Source of the DNA: UBA4292 sp002395865
GTDB lineage: Bacteria > Bacillota > Clostridia > Lachnospirales > Lachnospiraceae
NCBI GenBank assembly: GCA_946533395.1
Contig: CAMNBU010000052.1
Location: 1 to 10,325 of the forward strand
DNA length: 10,325 nucleotides
Reading direction: 5' to 3'
Of this stretch, positions 1-8,359 are shown piece after piece. The position numbers were made by a program, and so were the translations under genes. Within the stretch, counting starts at the first letter, position 1. Every line of letters begins with the position of its first letter. Below the pieces are notes generated by a model. The model was not told the origin of the DNA, ran no database searches, and saw nothing but the letters and a program-made list of their open reading frames with translations.

Positions 1-3000
1 TCACCCGAGAGCATACCGCCGACGAACTCCCGCACCTTATCTTTTGCCAGAGCACAGAGCTCCTCGATGTCCTTCTGCTTTGCGACATTCTTTTTGAGCG
101 ATGTCGCGTTGACCGCGCCGCCGGCACTCAGAGAAACGCCCTGCAGCACCGTGGACGAATTTGATGCCGTCAGTTCTCTGTCGGATTGTGCTATGAACTC
201 ATCAGATACCACGCCGTCCAGCCTGAGCAGCTTCATCTTCTCCGCTAACAACAGCTTATCCAGCTCATCACCGGTCGCCGAAGCCTTGTCCGCCGTGAGC
301 TCGGGTTCCGGATCCTGCACCTTGTAATAAAAAGCACCCGCCGGATTCTTGTCGCCCTTGTAATCCGCATCCTCCATCTCAGCCGCAAGATACAAAAACA
401 GCTGAAGCTTCAGACCGTTGTAGAGATCCTTGAAGCTGTATCCGGCCGTACCTGTCTTATAATCTATGATTCGTATTCCGCTATCGCTTACATCCACACG
501 GTCGACCTTGCCAATTACCCATATATCGTCGAAGCCGTCGACTCTTATCGCATTTTTTGTCGATCTGTCAAAGCAGTGCTCCGCCCTGTCCGGCAGAAAA
601 TCGCCCGCATTTATCTGTGCGGCTATGATCCGGAGATTGATGTCGAGCATGGACAGGATCTGCTCCTTTAAAAATCTGTTTCTTGCCAGATCCGAAAATA
701 TCTCCAGCTCCCCCCTCTTCTCGCAGTTTTTGATCGCTCTTTCTATATATTCACGCGTCTGACCGTCCGCCAGAGCTGAATAGTCCGAGCCTGTGAGCAT
801 GATCTCATCGGTGATCTTTTCGAGTATCTTATGGCAGAGCGTACCGATATCCATCTGCATCAGCTGCCATATCTTTCTCTTCTCCAGCTCGAGACCGTAG
901 CCGAGGAAGTATGCCATGCGGCAGCTTGCGAAGGACTCAAGTCTCGACGCGGAAATGACTCCCTCGGGCACGAAGAGCTCTCTGGCGACATTTTTATCGA
1001 GGGCCTTATATCTTGCACCGTATTTTACGCCAAGATCGATCTTGTCCAGATATACGCTGTACTCGTCGTCCTCAAAAAAGGCTTTGAGAGCAGCCTCCTC
1101 CTTTTTATCCTTTATCTCCCCTCTCGCAAGCTTTATGAGTCCCTGCTTCCTGTCATATATTCTGTCGGTATCAGAGCATGAAGGCAGCCCGGAGAAGGCC
1201 TCAGTTATCTTCTTCAGATAATAGCAGGCGTGCTGCAGCTTACTGTCGGAGCCTGCAGCCGAATATGACATATAAAGCTCATGAGTGGCGCACGTGAACA
1301 TCCTGTACATAAAGTACTGACTGTTGTAATTCTCCGTCTTCGAAGTATGCGCAAGACTTACCTGAAGCGCTCCAAGTGCATCCCTGTCGGCGTCGCCGAG
1401 TATATCGTCCTCCTGCTTATCCCCGGGAAATGAAGCCTCATCCATACCGACTACGAACACAGCCTTCTTGGACGACATGCGGCTTCTGACCGGGTCCGCC
1501 ACGATGACCGCGTCGAGTACCGGAGGAACTATACCCACCTTTACGCTCTGAAAACCGGTCGTCAGCATATCGGCAAGCTCGTCGTTGGATATCTTCTCGC
1601 CGTCCAGTACACTTATGAACTGTTCCAGAACATAATCCACACCGACCATCGCCTGCGAGTATTCCTGCGCCAGCTCCTCGTAGCCCTGATCGTTCAGATA
1701 TGATGCTTTTTTTGCGCATATTTCATCTATACAGATCTCTGTAAGAAATGCTTTTATGGCCGAGGCCTTATCCGATGAGCTGCCCTTTGCGTCCTTTAAC
1801 GCCTCTGAAAGAGTAAGAAGCGGTTTAAGGAGCTCATTCTTGCAGGAATTGATCTCTGATAATGTTTTTTCATCGATAAGCTCGGTGGTCTTCATCCAGT
1901 CCTGTGTGAAGCCCTTTTTCGAACGGATGCCCCTTGCGAGAACATAGTTGTCGATCATATCAATGTTCTTTGTTTCATCCGTTATACCGCTTCTTAAATA
2001 GGCCATGACCGAATCTGCCGAGAAGGATGAAGAAACAGCTGACAGAGCCGCATTTACGGCTCTTACCGGAATAGTATTTTCTATGCTTCTCCTGTTATCG
2101 ATAAAGCATCTGATACCGGCGGCTCTGAAGTACCTCTCGATGAGATCCTTGTACTCCTGCGCGCCCGATGTGTACACAGCTATATCCGAATATCTGTAGT
2201 TCTTCTCTCGAACCAGCTCAAGCACTTTTCCCGTGAGCAGCACCACCTCATCCTCTGGACTGTGAGCTTCCGTGGCATATATATTGGCGCAGTTCTTGAT
2301 CGAATCCTTCTTAAGGCCTTCAAAAGAGTTTCTGAGAAGATAAAGGGCTCTGTTGCCGTAGTTATCAGCCGTTTCATCCGAATAGTACGTCTCACCGATC
2401 TCCACGCCGTCCTCGGCGGCCATGGATACATACGAATCATATGTCTCCTTTGAGGGCGCAAAGAGCGCGGAGGGACTGCCATCCTTAAGACCTTCCCTCG
2501 TTATAGTAAGCACACAGTAGACATCGCGGCATGTCGCAAAAAGCATTCTCATGACGTTTTGCTGAAGCGCTGTAAGTGTTCCGAAGCCGTCGATGACCAC
2601 AGTGCTGTTTTTCAGCATCCTGCTGTTTGGTATGGCTTTTATCATCTCGTAAAGCAGCATCTCGCCCGTTATGAACCTGTCCCCGAGAAGCTTAAGAAAC
2701 GTCCTCCTGATGACCATAATGTCATGGAGCTTGCCCTTTAACTGCTTTACTGAAGGGGTCATATCATATGCGGACATAAGAGCTGCCTCGGACACATTGT
2801 AGCGGTCCAGCTCAGTGAGCGTTTTCTTGATCTTATCCGCAAAGCCGCGTCTTCTTATGCTTGTACGAAATACCGTCAGCTCCTCCTCACACTCATAGAG
2901 CGCCTTGCGTATGAGCATGGTCTTTCCGAGCTCGTCGATCACCTGAGGCAGAACTATGCCCTGCTCCTCGAAGAGCCTGTGGGCGAGTCTGGTGATGCTC

Positions 3001-3191
3001 AGAACATCGATGTTGAACAGTACTCCTCTCTTCTGTCTTGCGATGAGGGCCTGCTGATTTATAAGTGTTGCCTGCTCGGGAACGACAAACAGGAAACCCT
3101 CATCGGGTCTCCTGTCGGCTTCCTTCAAGATAAGATCGGATATATATTCTGTTTTGCCGGACATGGCCGGTCCGATAATAAACTTTAACAT
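1..3191 (-). CDS. addB: ATP-dependent helicase/nuclease subunit AddB, C-terminus cut by window edge
   Basis: AddB is one subunit of the cytoplasmic AddAB complex, which resects double-strand breaks and responds to Chi so that RecA can load. The frame opens with ATG at 3191 and stays open to the left edge, giving 1063 codons; AddB proteins are usually about 1150 to 1170 residues, so roughly 100 are missing. Visible features are a Walker A loop at residues 7-14 (GPAMSGKT), a VVIDGFGTLT segment typical of the N-terminal ATPase part, and GMDEASFPG in the inactivated helicase core. C757 (in FASCRMAYF) matches the first iron-sulfur cysteine. The RecB-family nuclease site has H787, D897 (KVDRVD), D910 and K912 (IIDYKTG), and Q930/Y934 (QxxxY). 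The other three cluster cysteines should lie beyond the edge. An AAGGA ribosome site sits 6 nt before the start. addA would be expected next, outside the window. Identification is firm from family knowledge and motifs. Confidence 0.93.
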   Translation of the reverse strand, partial: MLKFIIGPAMSGKTEYISDLILKEADRRPDEGFLFVVPEQATLINQQALIARQKRGVLFNIDVLSITRLAHRLFEEQGIVLPQVIDELGKTMLIRKALYECEEELTVFRTSIRRRGFADKIKKTLTELDRYNVSEAALMSAYDMTPSVKQLKGKLHDIMVIRRTFLKLLGDRFITGEMLLYEMIKAIPNSRMLKNSTVVIDGFGTLTALQQNVMRMLFATCRDVYCVLTITREGLKDGSPSALFAPSKETYDSYVSMAAEDGVEIGETYYSDETADNYGNRALYLLRNSFEGLKKDSIKNCANIYATEAHSPEDEVVLLTGKVLELVREKNYRYSDIAVYTSGAQEYKDLIERYFRAAGIRCFIDNRRSIENTIPVRAVNAALSAVSSSFSADSVMAYLRSGITDETKNIDMIDNYVLARGIRSKKGFTQDWMKTTELIDEKTLSEINSCKNELLKPLLTLSEALKDAKGSSSDKASAIKAFLTEICIDEICAKKASYLNDQGYEELAQEYSQAMVGVDYVLEQFISVLDGEKISNDELADMLTTGFQSVKVGIVPPVLDAVIVADPVRSRMSSKKAVFVVGMDEASFPGDKQEDDILGDADRDALGALQVSLAHTSKTENYNSQYFMYRMFTCATHELYMSYSAAGSDSKLQHACYYLKKITEAFSGLPSCSDTDRIYDRKQGLIKLARGEIKDKKEEAALKAFFEDDEYSVYLDKIDLGVKYGARYKALDKNVARELFVPEGVISASRLESFASCRMAYFLGYGLELEKRKIWQLMQMDIGTLCHKILEKITDEIMLTGSDYSALADGQTREYIERAIKNCEKRGELEIFSDLARNRFLKEQILSMLDINLRIIAAQINAGDFLPDRAEHCFDRSTKNAIRVDGFDDIWVIGKVDRVDVSDSGIRIIDYKTGTAGYSFKDLYNGLKLQLFLYLAAEMEDADYKGDKNPAGAFYYKVQDPEPELTADKASATGDELDKLLLAEKMKLLRLDGVVSDEFIAQSDRELTASNSSTVLQGVSLSAGGAVNATSLKKNVAKQKDIEELCALAKDKVREFVGGMLSG

Positions 3192-3197
3192 GTACTT

Positions 3198-3202
3198 TCC
3201 TT
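3198..3202 (-). promoter_or_regulatory. Ribosome binding site of addB
   Basis: AAGGA on the minus strand, 6 nt before the ATG at 3191. It lies in the 27-bp gap after the TAG of the kinase gene and fixes the addB start, since the P-loop of AddB begins only seven residues later. Confidence 0.75.
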
Positions 3203-3218
3203 TATGTCGTTGGCTGAG

Positions 3219-4874
3219 CTACACAGGGAATATACTTCCTCCGATGAACTCCCTGAGTATCGAATCTCTGGGTATATTATCTGCAGGGATGGTCAGGAAA
3301 TAGTCGAGGAACTTGAGCAGTCTCTTCGCCTCAAGATATTCCTTCGAATCCGCCGGCACGGAGAACAGAAGCGGCTGAGCGTAGGTCTTGAGCACGGGAA
3401 GCTCATAGCACAGAGCAGAATTGAATATCACATCCGCTGTCTCCTGGAAGGGGAATATATTATTCTCCTCGCCGCGCCTTACGCTTGCCCAGCGCTGTAT
3501 CGTCTCAGTGGCGCTGATCGATCTTTTGGCGGCGTCCCTGGCCATTCGCCTTATCAGTCTTCCGTCGGTGGTGGATACGCGGTTGTGTTCGTCCACATTC
3601 AGCTGAGTAAGAGCGCTTATGTATATCTTGAACATTCTCTCCTGCGGCAGCTCGGGATACAGTGCGGGGTTTAAGCAATGTATGCCCTCGATGATAAGTA
3701 TATCCTCCTCACCGAGCTGAAGATAATCGCCCCTGTACACCCTCTGACCGGTCGCAAAATCGAAATGAGGCATCTCCACCTTCTCGCCAGATAGCAGTCT
3801 GCTCATATCATTGTTGAAGCATTTCCTGTCTATGCACTCTATATCCTCGAAATTGTACTCGCCGTTCTCATCCCTCGGGGTGTGCTCTCTGTCCACAAAA
3901 TAATCGTCCACACCGATGGGGTGAGGTATGTAGCCGTTTGCGCGAAGGTGTATCGAGAGCCTGTGCGAGAAGGATGTTTTGCCGGACGATGAGGGACCCG
4001 CTATCATTATGAATTTGATATTGCCGCGGTCCTTTATCATGGATGCGATGTTGGCGAGCTCCTGGTTCTGATGAGCTTCCTGTATGAGTATGAGGTCATT
4101 TACCGACTTATCCACTATCCTGTCGTTTAAGTCAGCCACGCAGCGCACATTCTGCGCCTCGTTCCATCTTGCGGTCTCGAGAAGCTTTCTTGTTACCTTG
4201 TGCTGCGGCATGAACTCCGCGGGCATGCGGGTCTGCGCTCCGTCGGGGAACTGCAGTACCACACCGTTTCCGTAGCGGTGCAGCGAATAGTATTTCACAT
4301 ATCCGGTAGAGGGAAGCATGTAGCCGTAGAAATAGTCGTAATAACCGTCGAGCTCGTATACATTTACACGGGAGCTCATGCGGTAGCGGAACAGCCTCTC
4401 CTTGCAGTCCATGCCCTGCGCCCTGAAGATGTCCATGGCGTCGCTGACATCGATCGTCCGCTTGTTTATCTGTATGTCGGCTTCGGCTATCTCGTGCATC
4501 CTCTCATCGATCTTCGTCACCAGTTCATCGTCAAGAGTAAGCTCGCCCTTGATCTCGATATAGTATCCCTTGCTGATGGAGAAATCGACGAAGGTCTCCT
4601 TCACGTTTTCGCGGCCCACCACATCGAGGACTGACTTGATGAACACCATGACAGCAGTCCTTTTGTAGGTCTGCGAACCGCAGTTCTCGGCAGCGGTTAT
4701 AAATCTTATCTCCCCGCCCTCGAATACCCTGTGTGAGAGCTCTCTCAGCCTGTTTCCGTGGAGGCAGAGCATGATCTCATCCCCCGAATTCTTGCCGAAT
4801 CTTCTGGCTACATCCAGATATGTAGTGCCTTCCTCAACCAGATAATCGGTACCTTCAATCACCAGTTTGATCAT
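3219..4874 (-). CDS. TGS-domain nucleoside kinase (uridine kinase/phosphoribulokinase-like), threonyl-tRNA-synthetase-like N-terminus
   Basis: This 551-residue protein has three parts. Residues 1-62 form a TGS-like ubiquitin fold. Residues about 65-215 resemble the second additional (editing) domain of threonyl-tRNA synthetase. Residues about 285-551 are a P-loop kinase of the uridine kinase/phosphoribulokinase family, with Walker A GPSSSGKTS at 293-301, DDYF at 323-326, IIEGIHCL at 394-401 and an arginine-rich lid-like stretch RLIRRMARD at 439-447. Such fusions are known in Clostridia, Bacteroidetes and Thermotoga and are usually labelled uridine kinase or nucleoside kinase; I know of no settled substrate. 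The editing-domain histidines are replaced (T73 and V77 at the expected HxxxH), and no CxxxH is seen, so aminoacyl editing is unlikely. The C-terminus ends in REFIGGSIF and looks complete. ATG at 4874 overlaps the end of trmK by 20 bp; an AGGAGG lies 12 nt upstream, a long spacing. Family call firm, reaction uncertain. Confidence 0.88.
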   Translation of the reverse strand: MIKLVIEGTDYLVEEGTTYLDVARRFGKNSGDEIMLCLHGNRLRELSHRVFEGGEIRFITAAENCGSQTYKRTAVMVFIKSVLDVVGRENVKETFVDFSISKGYYIEIKGELTLDDELVTKIDERMHEIAEADIQINKRTIDVSDAMDIFRAQGMDCKERLFRYRMSSRVNVYELDGYYDYFYGYMLPSTGYVKYYSLHRYGNGVVLQFPDGAQTRMPAEFMPQHKVTRKLLETARWNEAQNVRCVADLNDRIVDKSVNDLILIQEAHQNQELANIASMIKDRGNIKFIMIAGPSSSGKTSFSHRLSIHLRANGYIPHPIGVDDYFVDREHTPRDENGEYNFEDIECIDRKCFNNDMSRLLSGEKVEMPHFDFATGQRVYRGDYLQLGEEDILIIEGIHCLNPALYPELPQERMFKIYISALTQLNVDEHNRVSTTDGRLIRRMARDAAKRSISATETIQRWASVRRGEENNIFPFQETADVIFNSALCYELPVLKTYAQPLLFSVPADSKEYLEAKRLLKFLDYFLTIPADNIPRDSILREFIGGSIFPV

Positions 4875-5547
4875 AATATTCCATCGCCTCCTCTATAAGC
4901 TTCAGTCTGTCGATACATTTCGTTCTGTCTTCATTGCCTTCGGGAATCCTCAGAAGAACTCCCCGGGCTATCTCTCTTTCACGCAGCAGATATTTATACA
5001 ATACTTCATCGCGGTTTATAAGAAGCTCTCTTCCGAACTCTGCCTGAACATCTGTCAATGCATCCGATGTGCTGCTGTCGTAAACCAAACTCATGAGGAA
5101 ATAGTATTTGCCCTGATCGTATACCATCTTCTCACAGAGCGTGCGATATTTCCGGGACACGAGAAAACGCCTGAGATCAGCCACCTGCGACTGTGGCCCG
5201 AGGACGATCCTTTTTGCGCTTCTGAAGACCGCCTCGCCCTCTTCCATGATATGCCTTACGAGCTCGCCACCCATCCCGCATACTATTATCACGTCCTGTC
5301 TGCCCGGTACAAGCTCGCAGGCGCCGTCCGAGAGTACGGTTTCGATTCTATCCGAAAGCCCTGCTTTTTCTATATTCTTCTTCGCCTTTAAAAGCGGTCC
5401 CTCGTTTATATCCGCAGCGATAGCTCTTTTAAAGCATCCGCTTTCTACCAGCTCCACTGCCACAAAACCGTGATCGGTTCCTATATCGGCTGCAGTGTCA
5501 CCGTGACCGGCCAGCTGCGCCACCGTCTTTAGTCTTTCTGAGATCAT
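4855..5547 (-). CDS. trmK: tRNA (adenine22-N1)-methyltransferase TrmK
   Basis: This 230-residue cytoplasmic enzyme belongs to the TrmK/YqfN family (COG2384), which transfers a methyl group from S-adenosylmethionine to N1 of adenosine 22 in the D-arm region of tRNAs. The N-terminal Rossmann fold shows motif I as ADIGTDHG at 20-27, an acidic AADIN at 44-48, the family-typical VCGMGGELV at 89-97, and LGPQS at 116-120, where many homologues have a related LQP motif. A charged helical C-terminal part, about 160-225, fits the coiled-coil domain of the family. Length is normal. Its ATG comes one base after the TGA of dnaG, with no purine-rich Shine-Dalgarno sequence before it, so translation is probably coupled to dnaG. 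In most Firmicutes this gene follows rpoD and precedes a Nif3-family gene; neither neighbour is present here. Confidence 0.9.
   Translation of the reverse strand: MISERLKTVAQLAGHGDTAADIGTDHGFVAVELVESGCFKRAIAADINEGPLLKAKKNIEKAGLSDRIETVLSDGACELVPGRQDVIIVCGMGGELVRHIMEEGEAVFRSAKRIVLGPQSQVADLRRFLVSRKYRTLCEKMVYDQGKYYFLMSLVYDSSTSDALTDVQAEFGRELLINRDEVLYKYLLREREIARGVLLRIPEGNEDRTKCIDRLKLIEEAMEYYDQTGD
4887..4892 (-). promoter_or_regulatory. Shine-Dalgarno-like AGGAGG before the TGS-kinase, unusually far from the start
   Basis: A perfect AGGAGG lies inside the 3' end of trmK, 12 nt before the kinase ATG at 4874; the other sites in this window use 6 nt. No closer ATG, GTG or TTG exists in the kinase frame. 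An ATT codon at 4877 is in frame with 9-nt spacing but is an unlikely start. Translation may depend partly on ribosomes finishing trmK. Confidence 0.45.
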
Positions 5548-5548
5548 A

Positions 5549-7294
5549 TCATTTGAATTCGATCTTAAGCGAGCCCAGCAGCTGCTTCATGCGCACCTTT
5601 TCGCCAAGATCCATTATCCTGTGCTTCATGCTCTTTTCGAGCACCGACTTAAGCGCCTGCGTGACCGCCTTTGATTTATCCGCAGGTGGAAGGTTCTCCG
5701 GAAGTGTCTCCGAAAACATCTCGCTGACCCTTCTTGCGCCTTCCTCATCGTCTAAATAACTGTTCATGATGCGGGCGCTGTTGATCCTGCCATCGGCCTC
5801 TGCCATGGAAAATGCCATCGAGGCCACATCCCTGCATATTCCCTCGGTGAAATCATCGGGGCTCAGATACTCCTTCACCTTCCTGTATATCTCTATATCA
5901 TCGCACATCCATCCGAGAAGCATGATCTCCGAGCGGTCCGCAGCCTCGGCCTTTTTTGGCTTTTTGTGCACGTATTCAGGCTCTTCACCAGACATTTCCT
6001 CTCCGAAGCCCTTGCCCGCGCCTATGGAATTCACCTTGCGCTTCAGGAGCTGGTAATCGATGGAAAACTCTCTGGAGACGGCCTCGATGTAGTTGTTTCT
6101 CTCCACCTCGTCAGAGAAGAGAGCCAGCTTACTTGCGGTCTGATTTATGAAATCGGTCTTTTCGTCGGGATCGTTCAGATCGAAGTTCTCACGGAGACAT
6201 CCCACGTCAAATAAAAATGCGTTATTTGCGGCCTCGATACGTTTTTCGTACTCCTGCGCACCAAGGTTCTTGATGAACTCGTCCGGGTCCTTGTACGGCT
6301 TCATATTGAGGACCGAGATGGCGATGCCTGCGCGCCTGAGTATCGGTATGGCGCGAAGTGCCGCCTTCCTACCCGCGCCGTCGCTGTCGAAGGTGAGGAC
6401 CACCTTCTTAACATATTTTTTTATGATGCGGGCGTGGTTCTCTCCGAAAGCGGTTCCAAGACTTGCAACTGCGTTTGTAAATCCGGCCTGATGAAGCGCT
6501 ATGACATCCATATAGCCCTCACATATCAGGAAGAAATCCTTACGGCTTCTTTTGGCCGCGTGCAGTCCGTATAGCTGCTTATTCTTCTCGAATATGGGTG
6601 AATCAGGTGAGTTCAGATACTTCGGCTCACCTTCTCCCATGACTCTTCCACCGAAGGCTATGACCCTGCTGTTCACATCCATTATCGGGAACATTACACG
6701 GTTCCAGAATATATCTCTGGATCCTCTCTCGCTGAAGCGGAAAATCCCCGATTCCTTTATTATCTGATCCTTATAGCCCTTATCCTTAAGCAGTTTGTAT
6801 AATCCTGAGTTCATCGGTGAATAGCCGAGGCCGAAGCTTCTTATTGTCTCGTTCGAAAGCCCTCGCCCTGTCAGGTAATTATATGCGTGCCCGGCACCGG
6901 GCTTTTTAAGCTCACCGTAGTAGTATGTAGCCGCAAGCTTATATATGTCGTAGAGCTCCTGCCGTATCTTTGCCCGGGACTTTTCCTCGGGCGTCTGCTG
7001 GGCCTCGGGAAGCTTTACTCCGCCCTTATCCGCCAGAAGCTTGAGCGCCTCAACGAATGACATGTTTTCATACTTCATGATGAAGCTTATGACATTGCCG
7101 CCCTCGCCGCATCCGAAGCAGTGAAAGGTCTGCCTGGTTGGCGAAACCGCAAATGAGCCGGATTTTTCACTGTGAAAGGGACAGAGTCCGAAATATGTGC
7201 TTCCCTTCTTGGTCAGCCTTACATATGAGCCGACTATATCGACGATATTTACACTCGAGCGAACCTGCTCGATAATCTCATCACCGTAATACAT
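5549..7294 (-). CDS. dnaG: DNA primase DnaG
   Basis: DnaG makes the short RNA primers for lagging-strand synthesis and is recruited by the replicative helicase. The 581-residue product is complete and of normal length. The N-terminal zinc-binding CHC2 domain shows C38, H41, C59 and C62 (CPFH and CFGC). The central RNA polymerase domain includes the basic stretch around 189-206 (RDIFWNRVMFPIMD). The TOPRIM catalytic core has E259 in CEGYMDVIALHQAG and D303/D305 in TFDSDGAGRKA. The last part, about 450-581, is a divergent helical domain fitting the helicase-binding region. The ATG at 7294 is preceded by AGGAG with 6-nt spacing. It lies 14 bp after dgt and ends one base before trmK. In most Firmicutes rpoD follows dnaG; here it does not, although the primase C-terminus shows no sign of damage. 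Confidence 0.97.
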   Translation of the reverse strand: MYYGDEIIEQVRSSVNIVDIVGSYVRLTKKGSTYFGLCPFHSEKSGSFAVSPTRQTFHCFGCGEGGNVISFIMKYENMSFVEALKLLADKGGVKLPEAQQTPEEKSRAKIRQELYDIYKLAATYYYGELKKPGAGHAYNYLTGRGLSNETIRSFGLGYSPMNSGLYKLLKDKGYKDQIIKESGIFRFSERGSRDIFWNRVMFPIMDVNSRVIAFGGRVMGEGEPKYLNSPDSPIFEKNKQLYGLHAAKRSRKDFFLICEGYMDVIALHQAGFTNAVASLGTAFGENHARIIKKYVKKVVLTFDSDGAGRKAALRAIPILRRAGIAISVLNMKPYKDPDEFIKNLGAQEYEKRIEAANNAFLFDVGCLRENFDLNDPDEKTDFINQTASKLALFSDEVERNNYIEAVSREFSIDYQLLKRKVNSIGAGKGFGEEMSGEEPEYVHKKPKKAEAADRSEIMLLGWMCDDIEIYRKVKEYLSPDDFTEGICRDVASMAFSMAEADGRINSARIMNSYLDDEEGARRVSEMFSETLPENLPPADKSKAVTQALKSVLEKSMKHRIMDLGEKVRMKQLLGSLKIEFK

Positions 7295-7300
7295 CCGCTG

Positions 7301-7305
7301 CTCCT
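7301..7305 (-). promoter_or_regulatory. Ribosome binding site of dnaG
   Basis: AGGAG on the minus strand, 6 nt before the dnaG ATG at 7294, in the 14-bp gap after the dgt stop codon. It is the best-matched site in the window and fixes the dnaG start. Confidence 0.85.
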
Positions 7306-7308
7306 GTA

Positions 7309-8337
7309 TTATTTCCAGCCGTCCGGAATGAACAGCTCCTCAAACTTCTTTGTCGCATAGAGATCCGTCATGCCTGCTATATAATCACCCACGATCACAC
7401 CGGGCAGGGCGTTCTCCCTCCAGCCGACCTCGATATACTCTCTCGGAAGCTGGCTGTAATTCTCAAGATAAAACTGATAAAGGCTCTCGAGCATCGCCTC
7501 GGCCTTCTTCTCCTCCTTCTTGACGAACGGGTTCTTGTAAACATGCTCGAACATGAACTCACGAAGCTCCATCAGTCCTGTGAAGAAGTCCTCAGACATA
7601 TTTATCCTGTCGGAATCCGTGCTGTTAAGTATCACATCGCGTATCAGATTATTCAGCCTGTCCTTCATAGTTCTGCCGAGAGTATCGCGGAGGTGTCTCG
7701 GTATATCCGCCTCCGTGAGGACTCCTGCCCTCATGGCGTCATCGATGTCGTGATTTATGTACGCGATCTTATCCGACAGACGCACGATCTGCCCCTCGAG
7801 AGTGGACGGCTTTCCGTTCGTGCCGTGATTGACGATGCCGTCGAGCACCTCCCACGTCAGATTCAGGCCGGCTCCGTCCTTTTCAAGTATGCTGACGACC
7901 CTGACGCTCTGCTGTGAGTGCTTGAACGAGAGCCCCATCTTCGCGTACATCCGATCTAGCGCCCTCTCTCCAGCATGGCCGAAGGGAGTGTGTCCCAGAT
8001 CGTGTCCGAGGGCAATGGCTTCCGTGAGATCCTCGTTGAGGAGAAGCGCCTTCGCGATGGTCCTTGCTATCTGTGACACCTCAAGAGTGTGAGTAAGTCT
8101 CTCCCTGTAGTGATCGCCTTCGGGCGCAAGAAACACCTGCGTTTTATGCTTCAGTCTTCTGAAGCTCTTGCAGTGGATGATCCTGTCTCTGTCTCTCGCA
8201 AAATCCGTCCTTATATCATCCGTCCTCTCCTCCGGGACCTTTCTTCCCTTTGAAGCGCATGACAGAGCGGCATATCTGCTCAGATGCTGTCTTTCAAATT
8301 CCTCTGCCTTTTCACGAATGTTCATACTCCCCACCAT
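7309..8337 (-). CDS. dgt: Deoxyguanosinetriphosphate triphosphohydrolase-like protein (HD domain)
   Basis: This cytoplasmic HD-superfamily enzyme would split dNTPs into deoxynucleoside and triphosphate, adjusting nucleotide pools. From the start at 8337 it has 342 residues, close to the short Gram-positive form. The metal-binding H...HD...D set is visible: H83 in RLTHTLEV, H112-D113 in ALGHDLGHTPFGHAG, and D197 in YINHDIDDA. The segment HCKSFRRLKHKTQVF before the first histidine is typical of dGTPases. The frame extends upstream to 8391, but that would overlap the lipoprotein gene; ATG 8337 has an AGGGA site with 6-nt spacing. ATG 8325 (338 residues) is a weaker alternative with GGGGAG only one base away. 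Direct placement before dnaG is a common arrangement in Clostridia. Substrate preference, dGTP or several dNTPs, cannot be read from sequence. Confidence 0.93.
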   Translation of the reverse strand: MVGSMNIREKAEEFERQHLSRYAALSCASKGRKVPEERTDDIRTDFARDRDRIIHCKSFRRLKHKTQVFLAPEGDHYRERLTHTLEVSQIARTIAKALLLNEDLTEAIALGHDLGHTPFGHAGERALDRMYAKMGLSFKHSQQSVRVVSILEKDGAGLNLTWEVLDGIVNHGTNGKPSTLEGQIVRLSDKIAYINHDIDDAMRAGVLTEADIPRHLRDTLGRTMKDRLNNLIRDVILNSTDSDRINMSEDFFTGLMELREFMFEHVYKNPFVKKEEKKAEAMLESLYQFYLENYSQLPREYIEVGWRENALPGVIVGDYIAGMTDLYATKKFEELFIPDGWK

Positions 8338-8342
8338 TACTT

Positions 8343-8347
8343 TCCCT
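8343..8347 (-). promoter_or_regulatory. Ribosome binding site that selects the dgt start
   Basis: AGGGA on the minus strand (the AGGG core is 6 nt from ATG 8337), in the 22-bp gap after the lipoprotein stop. It favours 8337 over the upstream in-frame ATG at 8391, which lies inside the lipoprotein gene, and over ATG 8325. Confidence 0.65.
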
Positions 8348-8359
8348 GAAACGAAACTG

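Noticed and set aside
2180..2482. 100-residue minus-strand frame and another at 1438-1719
   Set aside because: Both are out-of-frame shadows inside addB, with arginine-rich translations typical of shifted frames.
3000..3050. Apparent frameshift in AddB near residues 50-60
   Set aside because: A quick reading gave a nonsense frame, but codon-by-codon translation from ATG 3191 continues cleanly through QKRGVLFNIDVLSITRLAHR; the frame is intact.
4867..5391. 174-residue plus-strand open frame
   Set aside because: It lies wholly antisense to trmK, whose family motifs are clear; the translated product has no recognisable domain. The same reasoning removes the plus-strand frames at 3204-3674, 4200-4634 and 8168-8743.
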